Shown: positions 24,907 through 37,407 of the stretch, one piece after another | Layout: each line of letters starts with the position of its first letter | Position numbering within the stretch: the stretch's first letter is position 1 | NCBI GenBank assembly: GCA_037893245.1 | Contig: JBAIAA010000667.1 | Coordinates: 1-64,000 of the forward strand | Direction: 5' to 3' | Origin: Crossaster papposus | Taxonomy: Eukaryota > Echinodermata > Asteroidea > Velatida > Solasteridae | Length of the DNA stretch: 64,000 nucleotides | Notes under the pieces: model-generated | Told to the model about the DNA's origin: nothing | The model's database searches: none | Seen by the model: only the letters and a program-made list of their open reading frames with translations | Position numbers and translations under genes: made by a program

Positions 24907-24978
24907 TGCGTTGGCCGGGAGTTGAACCCGGGTCAATTGCTTGGAAGGCAACTATTCTAATCGCTATACCACCAACGC
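24907..24978 (-). tRNA. tRNA-Gly(UCC) variant, D-loop G18 to A (unit 70)
   Basis: C-to-T at 24961 changes the second G of the D-loop GG pair (conventional G19). That base normally pairs with C56 of the T-loop to hold the tRNA elbow, so folding is probably impaired. The 3' end of the A box is also touched. The same change is at 47727. Confidence 0.87.
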
Positions 24979-25263
24979 TTCGGGAGGTGATACGGAATGC
25001 CTAGCACCATATCCAAGCCGGGTGGCAAAAACTGCTCACTCGACTCTACTAAAATGCACACTGCGACTTTATTCGACCCTATACTGACCCTTATGTCTCA
25101 ACTCGACTCGAGTGATTTCCCTAAGACGGCTCGACTGCAGCCGAATCACTTAATACGGTAAGTCGTAATACTCTGGTTAATTATCACAGTTAATGCACTG
25201 AGATACATAATACGCACGAGCACCATTTAAAGAAACCGAAATTAAATACAAAATTAAACAAAA

Positions 25264-25335
25264 TGCGTTGGCCGGGAGTTGAACCCGGGCCAATTGCTTG
25301 GAAGGCAACTATTCTAACCGCTATACCACAAACGC
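25264..25335 (-). tRNA. tRNA-Gly(UCC) variant, A46 to G and G6 to T (unit 71)
   Basis: Two changes: T-to-C at 25290 in the variable loop, and C-to-A at 25330 giving the U6-C66 acceptor mismatch. The identical double variant is at 48084. Confidence 0.87.
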
Positions 25336-27048
25336 TTCGGGAGGGGATACGGAATGCCTAGCACCATATCCAAGCCGGGTGGCAAAAACTGCTCACTCGA
25401 CTCTACTAAAATGCACACTGCGACTTTATTCGACCCTATACTGACCCTTATGTCTCAACTCGACTCGAGTGATTTCCCTAAGACGGCTCGACTGCAGCCG
25501 AATCACTTAATACGGTAAGTCGTAATACTCTGGTTAATTATGACAGATAATGCACTGAGATACATAATACGCACGAGCACCATTTAAAGAAACCGAAATT
25601 AAATACAAAATTAAACAAAATGCGTTGGCCGGGAGTTGAACCCGGGTCAATTGCTTGGAAGGCAACTATTCTAACCGCTATACCACCAACGCTTCGGGAG
25701 GGGATACGGAATGCCTAGCACCATATCCAAGCCGGGTGGCAAAAACTGCTCACTCGACTCTACTAAAATGCACACTGCGACTTTATTCGAACCTATACTG
25801 ACCCTTATGTCTCAACTCGACTCGAGTGATTTCCCTAAGACGGCTCGACTGCAGCCGAATCACTTAATACGGTAAGTCGTAATACTCTGGTTAATTATCA
25901 CAGTTAATGCACTGAGATACATAATACGCACGAGCACCATTTAAAGAAACCGAAATTAAATACAAAATTAAACAAAATGCGTTGGCCGGGAGTTGAACCC
26001 GGGTCAATTGCTTGGAAGGCAACTATTCTAACCGCTATACCACCAACGCTTCGGGAGGGGATACGGAATGCCTAGCACCATATCCAAGCCGGGTGGCAAA
26101 AACTGCTCACTCGACTCTACTAAAATGCACATTGCGACTTTATTCGACCCTATACTGACCCTTATGTCTCAACTCGACTCGAGTGATTTCCCTTAGACGG
26201 CTCGACTGCAGCCGAATCACTTAATACGGTAAGTCGTAATACTCTGGTTAATTATCACATTTAATGCACTGAGATACATAATACGCACGAGCACCATTTA
26301 AAGAAACCGAAATTAAATACAAAATTAAACAAAATGCGTTGGCCGGGAGTTGAACCCGGGTCAATTGCTTGGAAGGCAACTATTCTAACCGCTATACCAC
26401 CAACGCTTCGGGAGGGGATACGGAATGCCTAGCACCATATCCAAGCCGGGTGGCAAAAACTGCTCACTCGACTCTACTAAAATGCACACTGCGACTTTAT
26501 TCGACCCTATACTGACCCTTATGTCTCAACTCGACTCGAGTGATTTCCCTAAGACGGCTCGACTGCAGCCGAATCACTTAATACGGTAAGTCGTAATACT
26601 CTGGTTAATTATCACAGTTAATGCACTGAGATACATAATACGCACGAGCACCATTTAAGGAAACCGAAATTAAATACAAAATTAAACAAAATGCGTTGGC
26701 CGGGAGTTGAACCCGGGTCAATTGCTTGGAAGGCAACTATTCTAACCGCTATACCACCAACGCTTCGGGAGGGGATACGGAATGCCTAGCACCATATCCA
26801 AGCCGGGTGGCAAAAACTGCTCACTCGACTCTACTTAAATGCACACTGCGACTTTATTCGACCCTATACTGACCCTTATGTCTCAACTCGACTCGAGTGA
26901 TTTCCCTAAGACGGCTCGACTGCAGCCGAATCACTTAATACGGTAAGTCGTAATACTCTGGTTAATTATCACAGTTAATGCACTGAGATACATAATACGC
27001 ACGAGCACCATTTAAAGAAACCGAAATTAAATACACAATTAAACAAAA

Positions 27049-27120
27049 TGCGTTGGCCGGGAGTTGAACCCGGGTCAATTGCTTAGAAGGCAACTATTCT
27101 AACCGCTATACCACCTACGC
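27049..27120 (-). tRNA. tRNA with UCU (Arg) anticodon in a Gly body (unit 76)
   Basis: G-to-A at 27085 changes anticodon position 36, so the loop reads CTTCTAA and the anticodon is TCT, complementary to the arginine codon AGA. A second change, A-to-T at 27116, turns acceptor pair U5-A67 into A-A. The rest is the glycine tRNA body, with intact A and B boxes and T4 terminator. The back-up terminator is broken (ATACACAATT). C35 and U36 are known arginyl-tRNA synthetase determinants, whereas glycyl-tRNA synthetase wants C35 and C36, so charging could shift or be lost. An automated scan would probably call it Arg(UCU) by anticodon, with an isotype conflict. Whether it is transcribed or charged is unknown. 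Confidence 0.88.
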
Positions 27121-29190
27121 TTCGGGAGGGGATACGGAATGCCTAGCACCATATCCAAGCCGGGTGGCAAAAACTGCTCACTCGACTCTACTAAAATGCA
27201 CACTGCGACTTTATTCGACCCTATACTGACCCTTATGTCTCAACTCGACTCGAGTGATTTCCCTAAGACGGCTCGACTGCAGCCGAATCACTTAATACGG
27301 TAAGTCGTAATACTCTGGTTAATTATCACAGTTAATGCACTGAGATACATAATACGCACGAGCACCATTTAAGGAAACCGAAATTAAATACAAAATTAAA
27401 CAAAATGCGTTGGCCGGGAGTTGAACCCGGGTCAATTGCTTGGAAGGCAACTATTCTAACCGCTATACCACCAACGCTTCGGGAGGGGATACGGAATGCC
27501 TAGCACCATATCCAAGCCGGGTGGCAAAAACTGCTCACTCGACTCTACTAAAATGCACACTGCGACTTTATTCGACCCTATACTGACCCTTATGTCTCAA
27601 CTCGACTCGAGTGATTTCCCTAAGACGGCTCGACTGCAGCCGAATCACTTAATACGGTAAGTCGTAATACTCTGGTTAATTATCACAGTTAATGCACTGA
27701 GATACATAATACGCACGAGCACCATTTAAAGAAACCGAAATTAAATACAAAATTAAACAAAATGCGTTGGCCGGGAGTTGAACCCGGGTCAATTGCTTGG
27801 AAGGCAACTATTCTAACCGCTATACCACCAACGCTTCGGGAGGAGATACGGAATGCCTAGCACCATATCCAAGCCGGGTGGCAAAAACTGCTCACTCGAC
27901 TCTACTAAAATGCACACTGCGACTTTATTCGACCCTATACTGACCCTTATGTCTCAACTCGACTCGAGTGATTTCCCTAAGACGGCTCGACTGCATCCGA
28001 ATCACTTAATACGGTAAGTCGTAATACTCTGGTTAATTATCACAGTTAATGCACTGAGATACATAATACGCACGAGCACCATTTAAAGAAACCGAAATTA
28101 AATACAAAATTAAACAAAATGCGTTGGCCGGGAGTTGAACCCGGGTCAATTGCTTGGAAGGCAACTATTCTAACCGCTATACCACCAACGCTTCGGGAGG
28201 GGATACGGAATGCCTAGCACCATATCCAAGCCGGGTGGCAAAAACTGCTCACTCGACTCTACTAAAATGCACATTGCGACTTTATTCGACCCTATACTGA
28301 CCCTTATGTCTCAACTCGACTCGAGTGATTTCCCTTAGACGGCTCGACTGCAGCCGAATCACTTAATACGGTAAGTCGTAATACTCTGGTTAATTATCAC
28401 AGTTAATGCACTGAGATACATAATACGCACGAGCACCATTTAAAGAAACCGAAATTAAATACAAAATTAAACAAAATGCGTTGGCCGGGAGTTGAACCCG
28501 GGTCAATTGCTTGGAAGGCAACTATTCTAACCGCTATACCACCAACGCTTCGGGAGGGGATACGGAATGCCTAGCACCATATCCAAGCCGGGTGGCAAAA
28601 ACTGCTCACTCGACTCTACTAAAATGCACACTGCGACTTTATTCGACCCTATACTGACCCTTATGTCTCAACTCGACTCGAGTGATTTCCCTAAGACGGC
28701 TCGACTGCAGCCGAATCACTTAATACGGTAAGTCGTAATACTCTGGTTAATTATCACAGTTAATGCACTGAGATACATAATACGCACGAGCACCATTTAA
28801 GGAAACCGAAATTAAATACAAAATTAAACAAAATGCGTTGGCCGGGAGTTGAACCCGGGTCAATTGCTTGGAAGGCAACTATTCTAACCGCTATACCACC
28901 AACGCTTCGGGAGGGGATACGGAATGCCTAGCACCATATCCAAGCCGGGTGGCAAAAACTGCTCACTCGACTCTACTTAAATGCACACTGCGACTTTATT
29001 CGACCCTATACTGACCCTTATGTCTCAACTCGACTCGAGTGATTTCCCTAAGACGGCTCGACTGCAGCCGAATCACTTAATACGGTAAGTCGTAATACTC
29101 TGGTTAATTATCACAGTTAATGCACTGAGATACATAATACGCACGAGCACCATTTAAAGAAACCGAAATTAAATACACAATTAAACAAAA

Positions 29191-29262
29191 TGCGTTGGCC
29201 GGGAGTTGAACCCGGGTCAATTGCTTAGAAGGCAACTATTCTAACCGCTATACCACCTACGC
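29191..29262 (-). tRNA. tRNA with UCU (Arg) anticodon in a Gly body (unit 82)
   Basis: Exact duplicate of the copy at 27049 through the six-unit duplication, with the anticodon change at 29227 and the acceptor A5-A67 mismatch at 29258. The spacer markers are the same. The presence of two matching copies makes a random sequencing error at the anticodon unlikely, unless the assembly itself duplicated the segment. Confidence 0.88.
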
Positions 29263-31332
29263 TTCGGGAGGGGATACGGAATGCCTAGCACCATATCCAA
29301 GCCGGGTGGCAAAAACTGCTCACTCGACTCTACTAAAATGCACACTGCGACTTTATTCGACCCTATACTGACCCTTATGTCTCAACTCGACTCGAGTGAT
29401 TTCCCTAAGACGGCTCGACTGCAGCCGAATCACTTAATACGGTAAGTCGTAATACTCTGGTTAATTATCACAGTTAATGCACTGAGATACATAATACGCA
29501 CGAGCACCATTTAAGGAAACCGAAATTAAATACAAAATTAAACAAAATGCGTTGGCCGGGAGTTGAACCCGGGTCAATTGCTTGGAAGGCAACTATTCTA
29601 ACCGCTATACCACCAACGCTTCGGGAGGGGATACGGAATGCCTAGCACCATATCCAAGCCGGGTGGCAAAAACTGCTCACTCGACTCTACTAAAATGCAC
29701 ACTGCGACTTTATTCGACCCTATACTGACCCTTATGTCTCAACTCGACTCGAGTGATTTCCCTAAGACGGCTCGACTGCAGCCGAATCACTTAATACGGT
29801 AAGTCGTAATACTCTGGTTAATTATCACAGTTAATGCACTGAGATACATAATACGCACGAGCACCATTTAAAGAAACCGAAATTAAATACAAAATTAAAC
29901 AAAATGCGTTGGCCGGGAGTTGAACCCGGGTCAATTGCTTGGAAGGCAACTATTCTAACCGCTATACCACCAACGCTTCGGGAGGAGATACGGAATGCCT
30001 AGCACCATATCCAAGCCGGGTGGCAAAAACTGCTCACTCGACTCTACTAAAATGCACACTGCGACTTTATTCGACCCTATACTGACCCTTATGTCTCAAC
30101 TCGACTCGAGTGATTTCCCTAAGACGGCTCGACTGCATCCGAATCACTTAATACGGTAAGTCGTAATACTCTGGTTAATTATCACAGTTAATGCACTGAG
30201 ATACATAATACGCACGAGCACCATTTAAAGAAACCGAAATTAAATACAAAATTAAACAAAATGCGTTGGCCGGGAGTTGAACCCGGGTCAATTGCTTGGA
30301 AGGCAACTATTCTAACCGCTATACCACCAACGCTTCGGGAGGGGATACGGAATGCCTAGCACCATATCCAAGCCGGGTGGCAAAAACTGCTCACTCGACT
30401 CTACTAAAATGAACACTGCGACTTTATTCGACCCTATACTGACCCTTATGTCTCAACTCGACTCGAGTGATTTCCCTAAGACGGCTCGACTGCAGCCGAA
30501 TCACTTAATACGGTAAGTCGTAATACTCTGGTTAATTATCACAGTTAATGCACTGAGATACATAATACGCACGAGCACCATTTAAAGAAACCGAAATTAA
30601 TTACAAAATTAAACAAAATGCGTTGGCCGGGAGTTGAACCCGGGTCAATTGCTTGGAAGGCAACTATTCTAACCGCTATACCACCAACGCTTCGGGAGGT
30701 GATACGGAATGCCTAGCACCATATCCAAGCCGGGTGGCAAAAACTGCTCACTCGACTCTACTAAAATGCACACTGCGACTTTATTCGACCCTATACTGAC
30801 CCTTATGTCTCAACTCGACTCGAGTGATTTCCCTAAGACGGCTCGACTGCAGCCGAATCACTTAATACGGTAAGTCGTAATACTCTGGTTAATTATCACA
30901 GTTAATGCAGTGAGATACATAATACGCACGAGCACCATTTAAAGAAACCGAAATTAAATACAAAATTAAACAAAATGCGTTGGCCGGGAGTTGAACCCGG
31001 GTCAATTGCTTGGAAGGCAACTATTCTAACCGCTATACCACCAACGCTTCGGGAAGGGATACGGAATGCCTAGCACCATATCCAAGCCGGGTGGCAAAAA
31101 CTGCTCACTCGACTCTACTAAAATGCACACTGCGACTTTATTCGACCCTATACTGACCCTTATGTCTCAACTCGACTCGAGTGATTTCCCTAAGACGGCT
31201 CGACTGCAGCCGAATCACTTAATACGGTAAGTCGTAATACTCTGTTTAATTATCACAGTTAATGCACTGAGATACATAATACGCACGAGCACCATTTAAA
31301 GAAACCGAAATTAAATACAAAATTAAACAAAA

Positions 31333-31404
31333 TGCGTTGGCCGGGAGTTGAACCCGGGTCAATTGCTTGGAAGGCAACTATTCTAACCGCTATACCACAA
31401 ACGC
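31333..31404 (-). tRNA. tRNA-Gly(UCC) variant, G6 to T (unit 88)
   Basis: C-to-A at 31399 gives the acceptor mismatch U6-C66. The copy at 25264, 17 units upstream, has the same change plus A46 to G, which this copy lacks. Confidence 0.87.
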
Positions 31405-33117
31405 TTCGGGAGGGGATACGGAATGCCTAGCACCATATCCAAGCCGGGTGGCAAAAACTGCTCACTCGACTCTACTAAAATGCACACTGCGACTTTATTC
31501 GACCCTATACTGACCCTTATGTCTCAACTCGACTCGAGTGATTTCCCTAAGACGGCTCGACTGCAGCCAAATCACTTAATACGGTAAGTCGTAATACTCT
31601 GGTTAATTATCACAGATAATGCACTGAGATACATAATACGCACGAGCACCATTTAAAGAAACCGAAATTAAATACAAAATTAAACAAAATGCGTTGGCCG
31701 GGAGTTGAACCCGGGTCAATTGCTTGGAAGGCAACTATTCTAACCGCTATACCACCAACGCTTCGGGAGGGGATACGGAATGCCTAGCACCATATCCAAG
31801 CCGGGTGGCAAAAACTGCTCACTCGACTCTACTAAAATGCACACTGCGACTTTATTCGACCCTATACTGACCCTTATGTCTCAACTCGACTCGAGTGATT
31901 TCCCTAAGACGGCTCGACTGCAGCCGAATCACTTAATACGGTAAGTCGTAATACTCTGGTTAATTATCACAGTTAATGCACTGAGATACATAATACGCAC
32001 GAGCACCATTTAAAGAAACCGAAATTAAATACAAAATTAAACAAAATGCGTTGGCCGGGAGTTGAACCCGGGTCAATTGCTTGGAAGGCAACTATTCTAA
32101 CCGCTATACCACCAACGCTTCGGGAGGGGATACGGAATGCCTAGCACCATATCCAAGCCGGGTGGCAAAAACTGCTCACTCGACTCTACTAAAATGCACA
32201 CTGCGACTTTATTCGACCCTATACTGACCCTTATGTCTCAACTCGACTCGAGTGATTTCCCTAAGACGGCTCGACTGCAGCCGAATCACTTAATACGGTA
32301 AGTCGTAATACTCTGGTTAATTATCACAGTTAATGCACTGAGATACATAATACGCACGAGCACCATTTAAAGAAACCGAAATTAAATACAAAATTAAACA
32401 AAATGCGTTGGCCGGGAGTTGAACCCGGGTCAATTGCTTGGAAGGCAACTATTCTAACCGCTATACCACCAACGCTTCGGGAGGGGATACGGAATGCCTA
32501 GCACCATATCCAAGCCGGGTGGCAAAAACTGCTCACTCGACTCTACTAAAATGCACACTGCGACTTTATTCGACCCTATACTGACCCTTATGTCTCAACT
32601 CGACTCGAGTGATTTCCCTAAGACGGCTCGACTGCAGCCGAATCACTTAATACGGTAAGTCGTAATACTCTGGTTAATTATCACAGTTAATGCACTGAGA
32701 TACATAATACGCACGAGCACCATTTAAGGAAACCGAAATTAAATACAAAATTAAACAAAATGCGTTGGCCGGGAGTTGAACCCGGGTCAATTGCTTGGAA
32801 GGCAACTATTCTAACCGCTATACCACCAACGCTTCGGGAGGGGATACGGAATGCCTAGCACCATATCCAAGCCGGGTGGCAAAAACTGCTCACTCGACTC
32901 TACTTAAATGCACACTGCGACTTTATTCGACCCTATACTGACCCTTATGTCTCAACTCGACTCGAGTGATTTCCCTAAGACGGCTCGACTGCAGCCGAAT
33001 CACTTAATACGGTAAGTCGTAATACTCTGGTTAATTATCACAGTTAATGCACTGAGATACATAATACGCACGAGCACCATTTAAAGAAACCGAAATTAAA
33101 TACACAATTAAACAAAA

Positions 33118-33189
33118 TGCGTTGGCCGGGAGTTGAACCCGGGTCAATTGCTTGGAAGGCAACTATTCTAACCGCTATACCACCTACGC
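33118..33189 (-). tRNA. tRNA-Gly(UCC) variant, T5 to A, normal anticodon (unit 93)
   Basis: A-to-T at 33185 gives the A5-A67 mismatch. The spacer has the CTACTTAAA and ATACACAATT markers of the UCU copies at 27049 and 29191, but the anticodon here is still UCC. It represents the state before the anticodon mutation. Confidence 0.88.
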
Positions 33190-33474
33190 TTCGGGAGGGG
33201 ATACGGAATGCCTAGCACCATATCCAAGCCGGGTGGCAAAAACTGCTCACTCGACTCTACTAAAATGCACACTGCGACTTTATTCGACCCTATACTGACC
33301 CTTATGTCTCAACTCGACTCGAGTGATTTCCCTAAGACGGCTCGACTGCAGCCGAATCACTTAATACGGTAAGTCGTAATACTCTGGTTAATTATCACAG
33401 TTAATGCACTGAGATACATAATACGCACGAGCACCATTTAAAGAAACCGAAATTAAATACAAAATTAAACAAAA

Positions 33475-33546
33475 TGCGTGGGCCGGGAGTTGAACCCGGG
33501 TCAATTGCTTGGAAGGCAACTATTCTAACCGCTATACCACCAACGC
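33475..33546 (-). tRNA. tRNA-Gly(UCC) variant, A67 to C (unit 94)
   Basis: T-to-G at 33480 gives the U5-C67 mismatch seen at 7055 and 7770. It is followed by a unit with GTCTAAAC, as in units 21 and 23, marking the start of the second long copy of the array. Confidence 0.87.
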
Positions 33547-34989
33547 TTCGGGAGGGGATACGGAATGCCTAGCACCATATCCAAGCCGGGTGGCAAAAAC
33601 TGCTCACTCGACTCTACTAAAATGCACACTGCGACTTTATTCGACCCTATACTGACCCTTATGTCTAAACTCGACTCGAGTGATTTCCCTAAGACGGCTC
33701 GACTGCAGCCGAATCACTTAATACGGTAAGTCGTAATACTCTGGTTAATTATCACAGTTAATGCACTGAGATACATAATACGCACGAGCACCATTTAAAG
33801 AAACCGAAATTAAATACAAAATTAAACAAAATGCGTTGGCCGGGAGTTGAACCCGGGTCAATTGCTTGGAAGGCAACTATTCTAACCGCTATACCACCAA
33901 CGCTTCGGGAGGGGATACGGAATGCCTAGCACCATATCCAAGCCGGGTGGCAAAAACTGCTCACTCGACTCTACTAAAATGCACACTGCGACTTTATTCG
34001 ACCCTATACTGACCCTTATGTCTCAACTCGACTCGAGTGATTTCCCTAAGACGGCTCGACTGCAGCCGAATCACTTAATACGGTAAGTCGTAATACTCTG
34101 GTTAATTATCACAGTTAATGCACTGAGATACATAATACGCACGAGCACCATTTAAAGAAACCGAAATTAAATACAAAATTAAACAAAATGCGTTGGCCGG
34201 GAGTTGAACCCGGGTCAATTGCTTGGAAGGCAACTATTCTAACCGCTATACCACCAACGCTTCGGGAGGGGATACGGAATGCCTAGCACCATATCCAAGC
34301 CGGGTGGCAAAAACTGCTCACTCGACTCTACTAAAATGCACACTGCGACTTTATTCGACCCTATACTGACCCTTATGTCTCAACTCGACTCGAGTGATTT
34401 CCCTAAGACGGCTCGACTGCAGCCGAATCACTTAATACGGTAAGTCGTAATACTCTGGTTAATTATCACAGTTAATGCACTGAGATACATAATACGCACG
34501 AGCACCATTTAAAGAAACCGAAATTAAATACAAAATTAAACAAAATGCGTTGGCCGGGAGTTGAACCCGGGTCAATTGCTTGGAAGGCAACTATTCTAAC
34601 CGCTATACCACCAACGCTTCGGGAGGGGATACGGAATGCCTAGCACCATATCCAAGCCGGGTGGCAAAAACTGCTCACTCGACTCTACTAAAATGCACAC
34701 TGCGACTTTATTCGACCCTATACTGACCCTTATGTCTCAACTCGACTCGAGTGATTTCCCTAAGACGGCTCGACTGCAGCCGAATCACTTAATACGGTAA
34801 GTCGTAATACTCTGGTTAATTATCACAGTTAATGCACTGAGATACATAATACGCACGAGCACCATTTAAAGAAACCGAAATTAAATACAAAATTAAACAA
34901 AATGCGTTGGCCGGGAGTTGAACCCGGGTCAATTGCTTGGAAGGCAACTATTCTAACCGCTATACCACCAACGCTTCGGGAGGGGATAC

Positions 34990-35352
34990 GGAATGCCTAG
35001 CACCATAACCATATCCAAGCCGGGTGGCAAAAACTGCTCACTCGACTCTACTAAAATGCACACTGCGACTTTATTCGACCCTATACTGACCCTTATGTCT
35101 CAACTCGACTCGAGTGATTTCCCTAAGACGGCTCGACTGCAGCCGAATCACTTAATACGGTAAGTCGTAATACTCTGGTTAATTATCACAGTTAATGCAC
35201 TGAGATACATAATACGCACGAGCACCATTTAAAGAAACCGAAATTAAATACAAAATTAAACAAAATGCGTTGGCCGGGAGTTGAACCCGGGTCAATTGCT
35301 TGGAAGGAAACTATTCTAACCGCTATACCACCAACGCTTCGGGAGGGGATAC
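34990..35352 (-). repeat. Unit 99 with a 6-bp ACCATA tandem duplication
   Basis: ACCATA occurs twice in a row near 35001-35016, where other units have it once, making this unit 363 bp. It lies in the 5' flank of the tRNA of unit 98 (34903-34974), roughly 30 bp upstream of that gene, so the TATA-like ATAT of that gene is moved about 6 bp further away. It looks like replication slippage. Confidence 0.9.
35266..35337 (-). tRNA. tRNA-Gly(UCC) variant, G30 to T (unit 99)
   Basis: C-to-A at 35308 mismatches the anticodon-stem pair 30-40. It is seen only in this copy, in the same unit as the 6-bp duplication. Confidence 0.87.
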
Positions 35353-35979
35353 GGAATGCCTAGCACCATATCCAAGCCGGGTGGCAAAAACTGCTCACTC
35401 GACTCTACTAAAATGCACACTGCGACTTTATTCGACCCTATACTGACCCTTATGTCTCAACTCGACTCGAGTGATTTCCCTAAGACGGCTCGACTGCAGC
35501 CGAATCACTTAATACGGTAAGTCGTAATACTCTGGTTAATTATCACAGTTAATGCACTGAGATACATAATACGCACGAGCACCATTTAAAGAAACCGAAA
35601 TTAAATACAAAATTAAACAAAATGCGTTGGCCGGGAGTTGAACCCGGGTCAATTGCTTGGAAGGCAACTATTCTAACCGCTATACCACCAACGCTTCGGG
35701 AGGGGATACGGAATGCCTAGCACCATATCCAAGCCGGGTGGCAAAAACTGCTCACTCGACTCTACTAAAATGCACACTGCGACTTTATTCGACCCTATAC
35801 TGACCCTTATGTCTCAACTCGACTCGAGTGATTTCCCTAAGACGGCTCGACTGCAGCCGAATCACTTAATACGGTAAGTCGTAATACTCTGGTTAATTAT
35901 CACAGTTAATGCACTGAGATACATAATACGCACGAGCACCATTTAAAGAAACCGAAATTAAATACAAAATTAAACAAAA

Positions 35980-36051
35980 TGCGTTGGCCGGGAGTTGAAC
36001 CCGGGTCAATTGCTTGGAAGGCAACTATTCTAACCGCTATACCACCAACGT
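35980..36051 (-). tRNA. tRNA-Gly(UCC) variant, G1 to A (unit 101)
   Basis: C-to-T at 36051 gives the A1-C71 mismatch. Its otherwise plain spacer matches the copy at 13840 (62 units upstream) and not those at 21337 and 44157. Confidence 0.86.
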
Positions 36052-37407
36052 TTCGGGAGGGGATACGGAATGCCTAGCACCATATCCAAGCCGGGTGGCA
36101 AAAACTGCTCACTCGACTCTACTAAAATGCACACTGCGACTTTATTCGACCCTATACTGACCCTTATGTCTCAACTCGACTCGAGTGATTTCCCTAAGAC
36201 GGCTCGACTGCAGCCGAATCACTTAATACGGTAAGTCGTAATACTCTGGTTAATTATCACAGTTAATGCACTGAGATACATAATACGCACGAGCACCATT
36301 TAAAGAAACCGAAATTAAATACAAAATTAAACAAAATGCGTTGGCCGGGAGTTGAACCCGGGTCAATTGCTTGGAAGGCAACTATTCTAACCGCTATACC
36401 ACCAACGCTTCGGGAGGGGATACGGAATGCCTAGCACCATATCCAAGCCGGGTGGCAAAAACTGCTCACTCGACTCTACTAAAATGCACACTGCGACTTT
36501 ATTCGACCCTATACTGACCCTTATGTCTCAACTCGACTCGAGTGATTTCCCTAAGACGGCTCGACTGCAGCCGAATCACTTAATACGGTAAGTCGTAATA
36601 CTCTGGTTAATTATCACAGTTAATGCACTGAGATACATAATACGCACGAGCACCATTTAAAGAAACCGAAATTAAATACAAAATTAAACAAAATGCGTTG
36701 GCCGGGAGTTGAACCCGGGTCAATTGCTTGGAAGGCAACTATTCTAACCGCTATACCACCAACGCTTCGGGAGGGGATACGGAATGCCTAGCACCATATC
36801 CAAGCCGGGTGGCAAATACTGCTCACTCGACTCTACTAAAATGCACACTGCGACTTTATTCGACCCTATACTGACCCTTATGTCTCAACTCGACTCGAGT
36901 GATTTCCCTAAGACGGCTCGACTGCAGCCGAATCACTTAATACGGTAAGTCGTAATACTCTGGTTAATTATCAGAGTTAATGCACTGAGATACATAATAC
37001 GCACGAGCACCATTTAAAGAAACCGAAATTAAATACAAAATTAAACAAAATGCGTTGGCCGGGAGTTGAACCCGGGTCAATTGCTTGGAAGGCAACTATT
37101 CTAACCGCTATACCACCAACGCTTCGGGAGGGGATACGGAATGCCTAGCACCATATCCAAGCCGGGTGGCAAAAACTGCTCACTCGACTCTACTAAAATG
37201 CACACTGCGACTTTATTCGACCCTATACTGACCCTTATGTCTCAACTCGACTCGAGTGATTTCCCTAAGACGGCTCGACTGCAGCCGAATCACTTAATAC
37301 GGTAAGTCGTAATACTCTGGTTAATTATCACAGTTAATGCACTGAGATACATAATACGCACGAGCACCATTTAAAGAAACCGAAATTAAATACAAAATTA
37401 AACAAAA

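Larger units (their letters stand above)
16426..26064 (-). repeat. Array block 4: units 47-73, variant-rich, source or copy of units 110-136
   Basis: tRNA starts: 16696v, 17053v, 17410, 17767, 18124, 18481v, 18838v, 19195v, 19552, 19909, 20266v, 20623, 20980, 21337v, 21694, 22051v, 22408v, 22765v, 23122, 23479, 23836, 24193, 24550, 24907v, 25264v, 25621 and 25978 (v = variant, listed separately). Units 51-56 are repeated as units 61-66 (offset 3570 bp, ten units), and units 67-68 as units 69-70 (offset 714 bp). Almost every marker reappears 22,498 bp downstream in units 110-136. Private changes include C-to-T at about 18998 (unit 54), G-to-A in the 5' flank of unit 66, and G-to-T near 26260 (unit 74 edge). 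Confidence 0.93.
26065..30348 (-). repeat. Array block 5: units 74-79 duplicated as units 80-85
   Basis: tRNA starts: 26335, 26692, 27049v, 27406, 27763, 28120, 28477, 28834, 29191v, 29548, 29905 and 30262. The six-unit series of markers occurs twice, 2142 bp apart: CACATTGCG with CCCTTAGAC; TTAAGGAAA; CTACTTAAA with ATACACAATT; TTAAGGAAA; GGAGGAGAT; CTGCATCCG. The two sixes differ by one base that I can see: TCACATTTAA in unit 74 against TCACAGTTAA in unit 80. This is among the youngest duplications in the window, and it doubled the UCU-anticodon copy. Confidence 0.94.
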
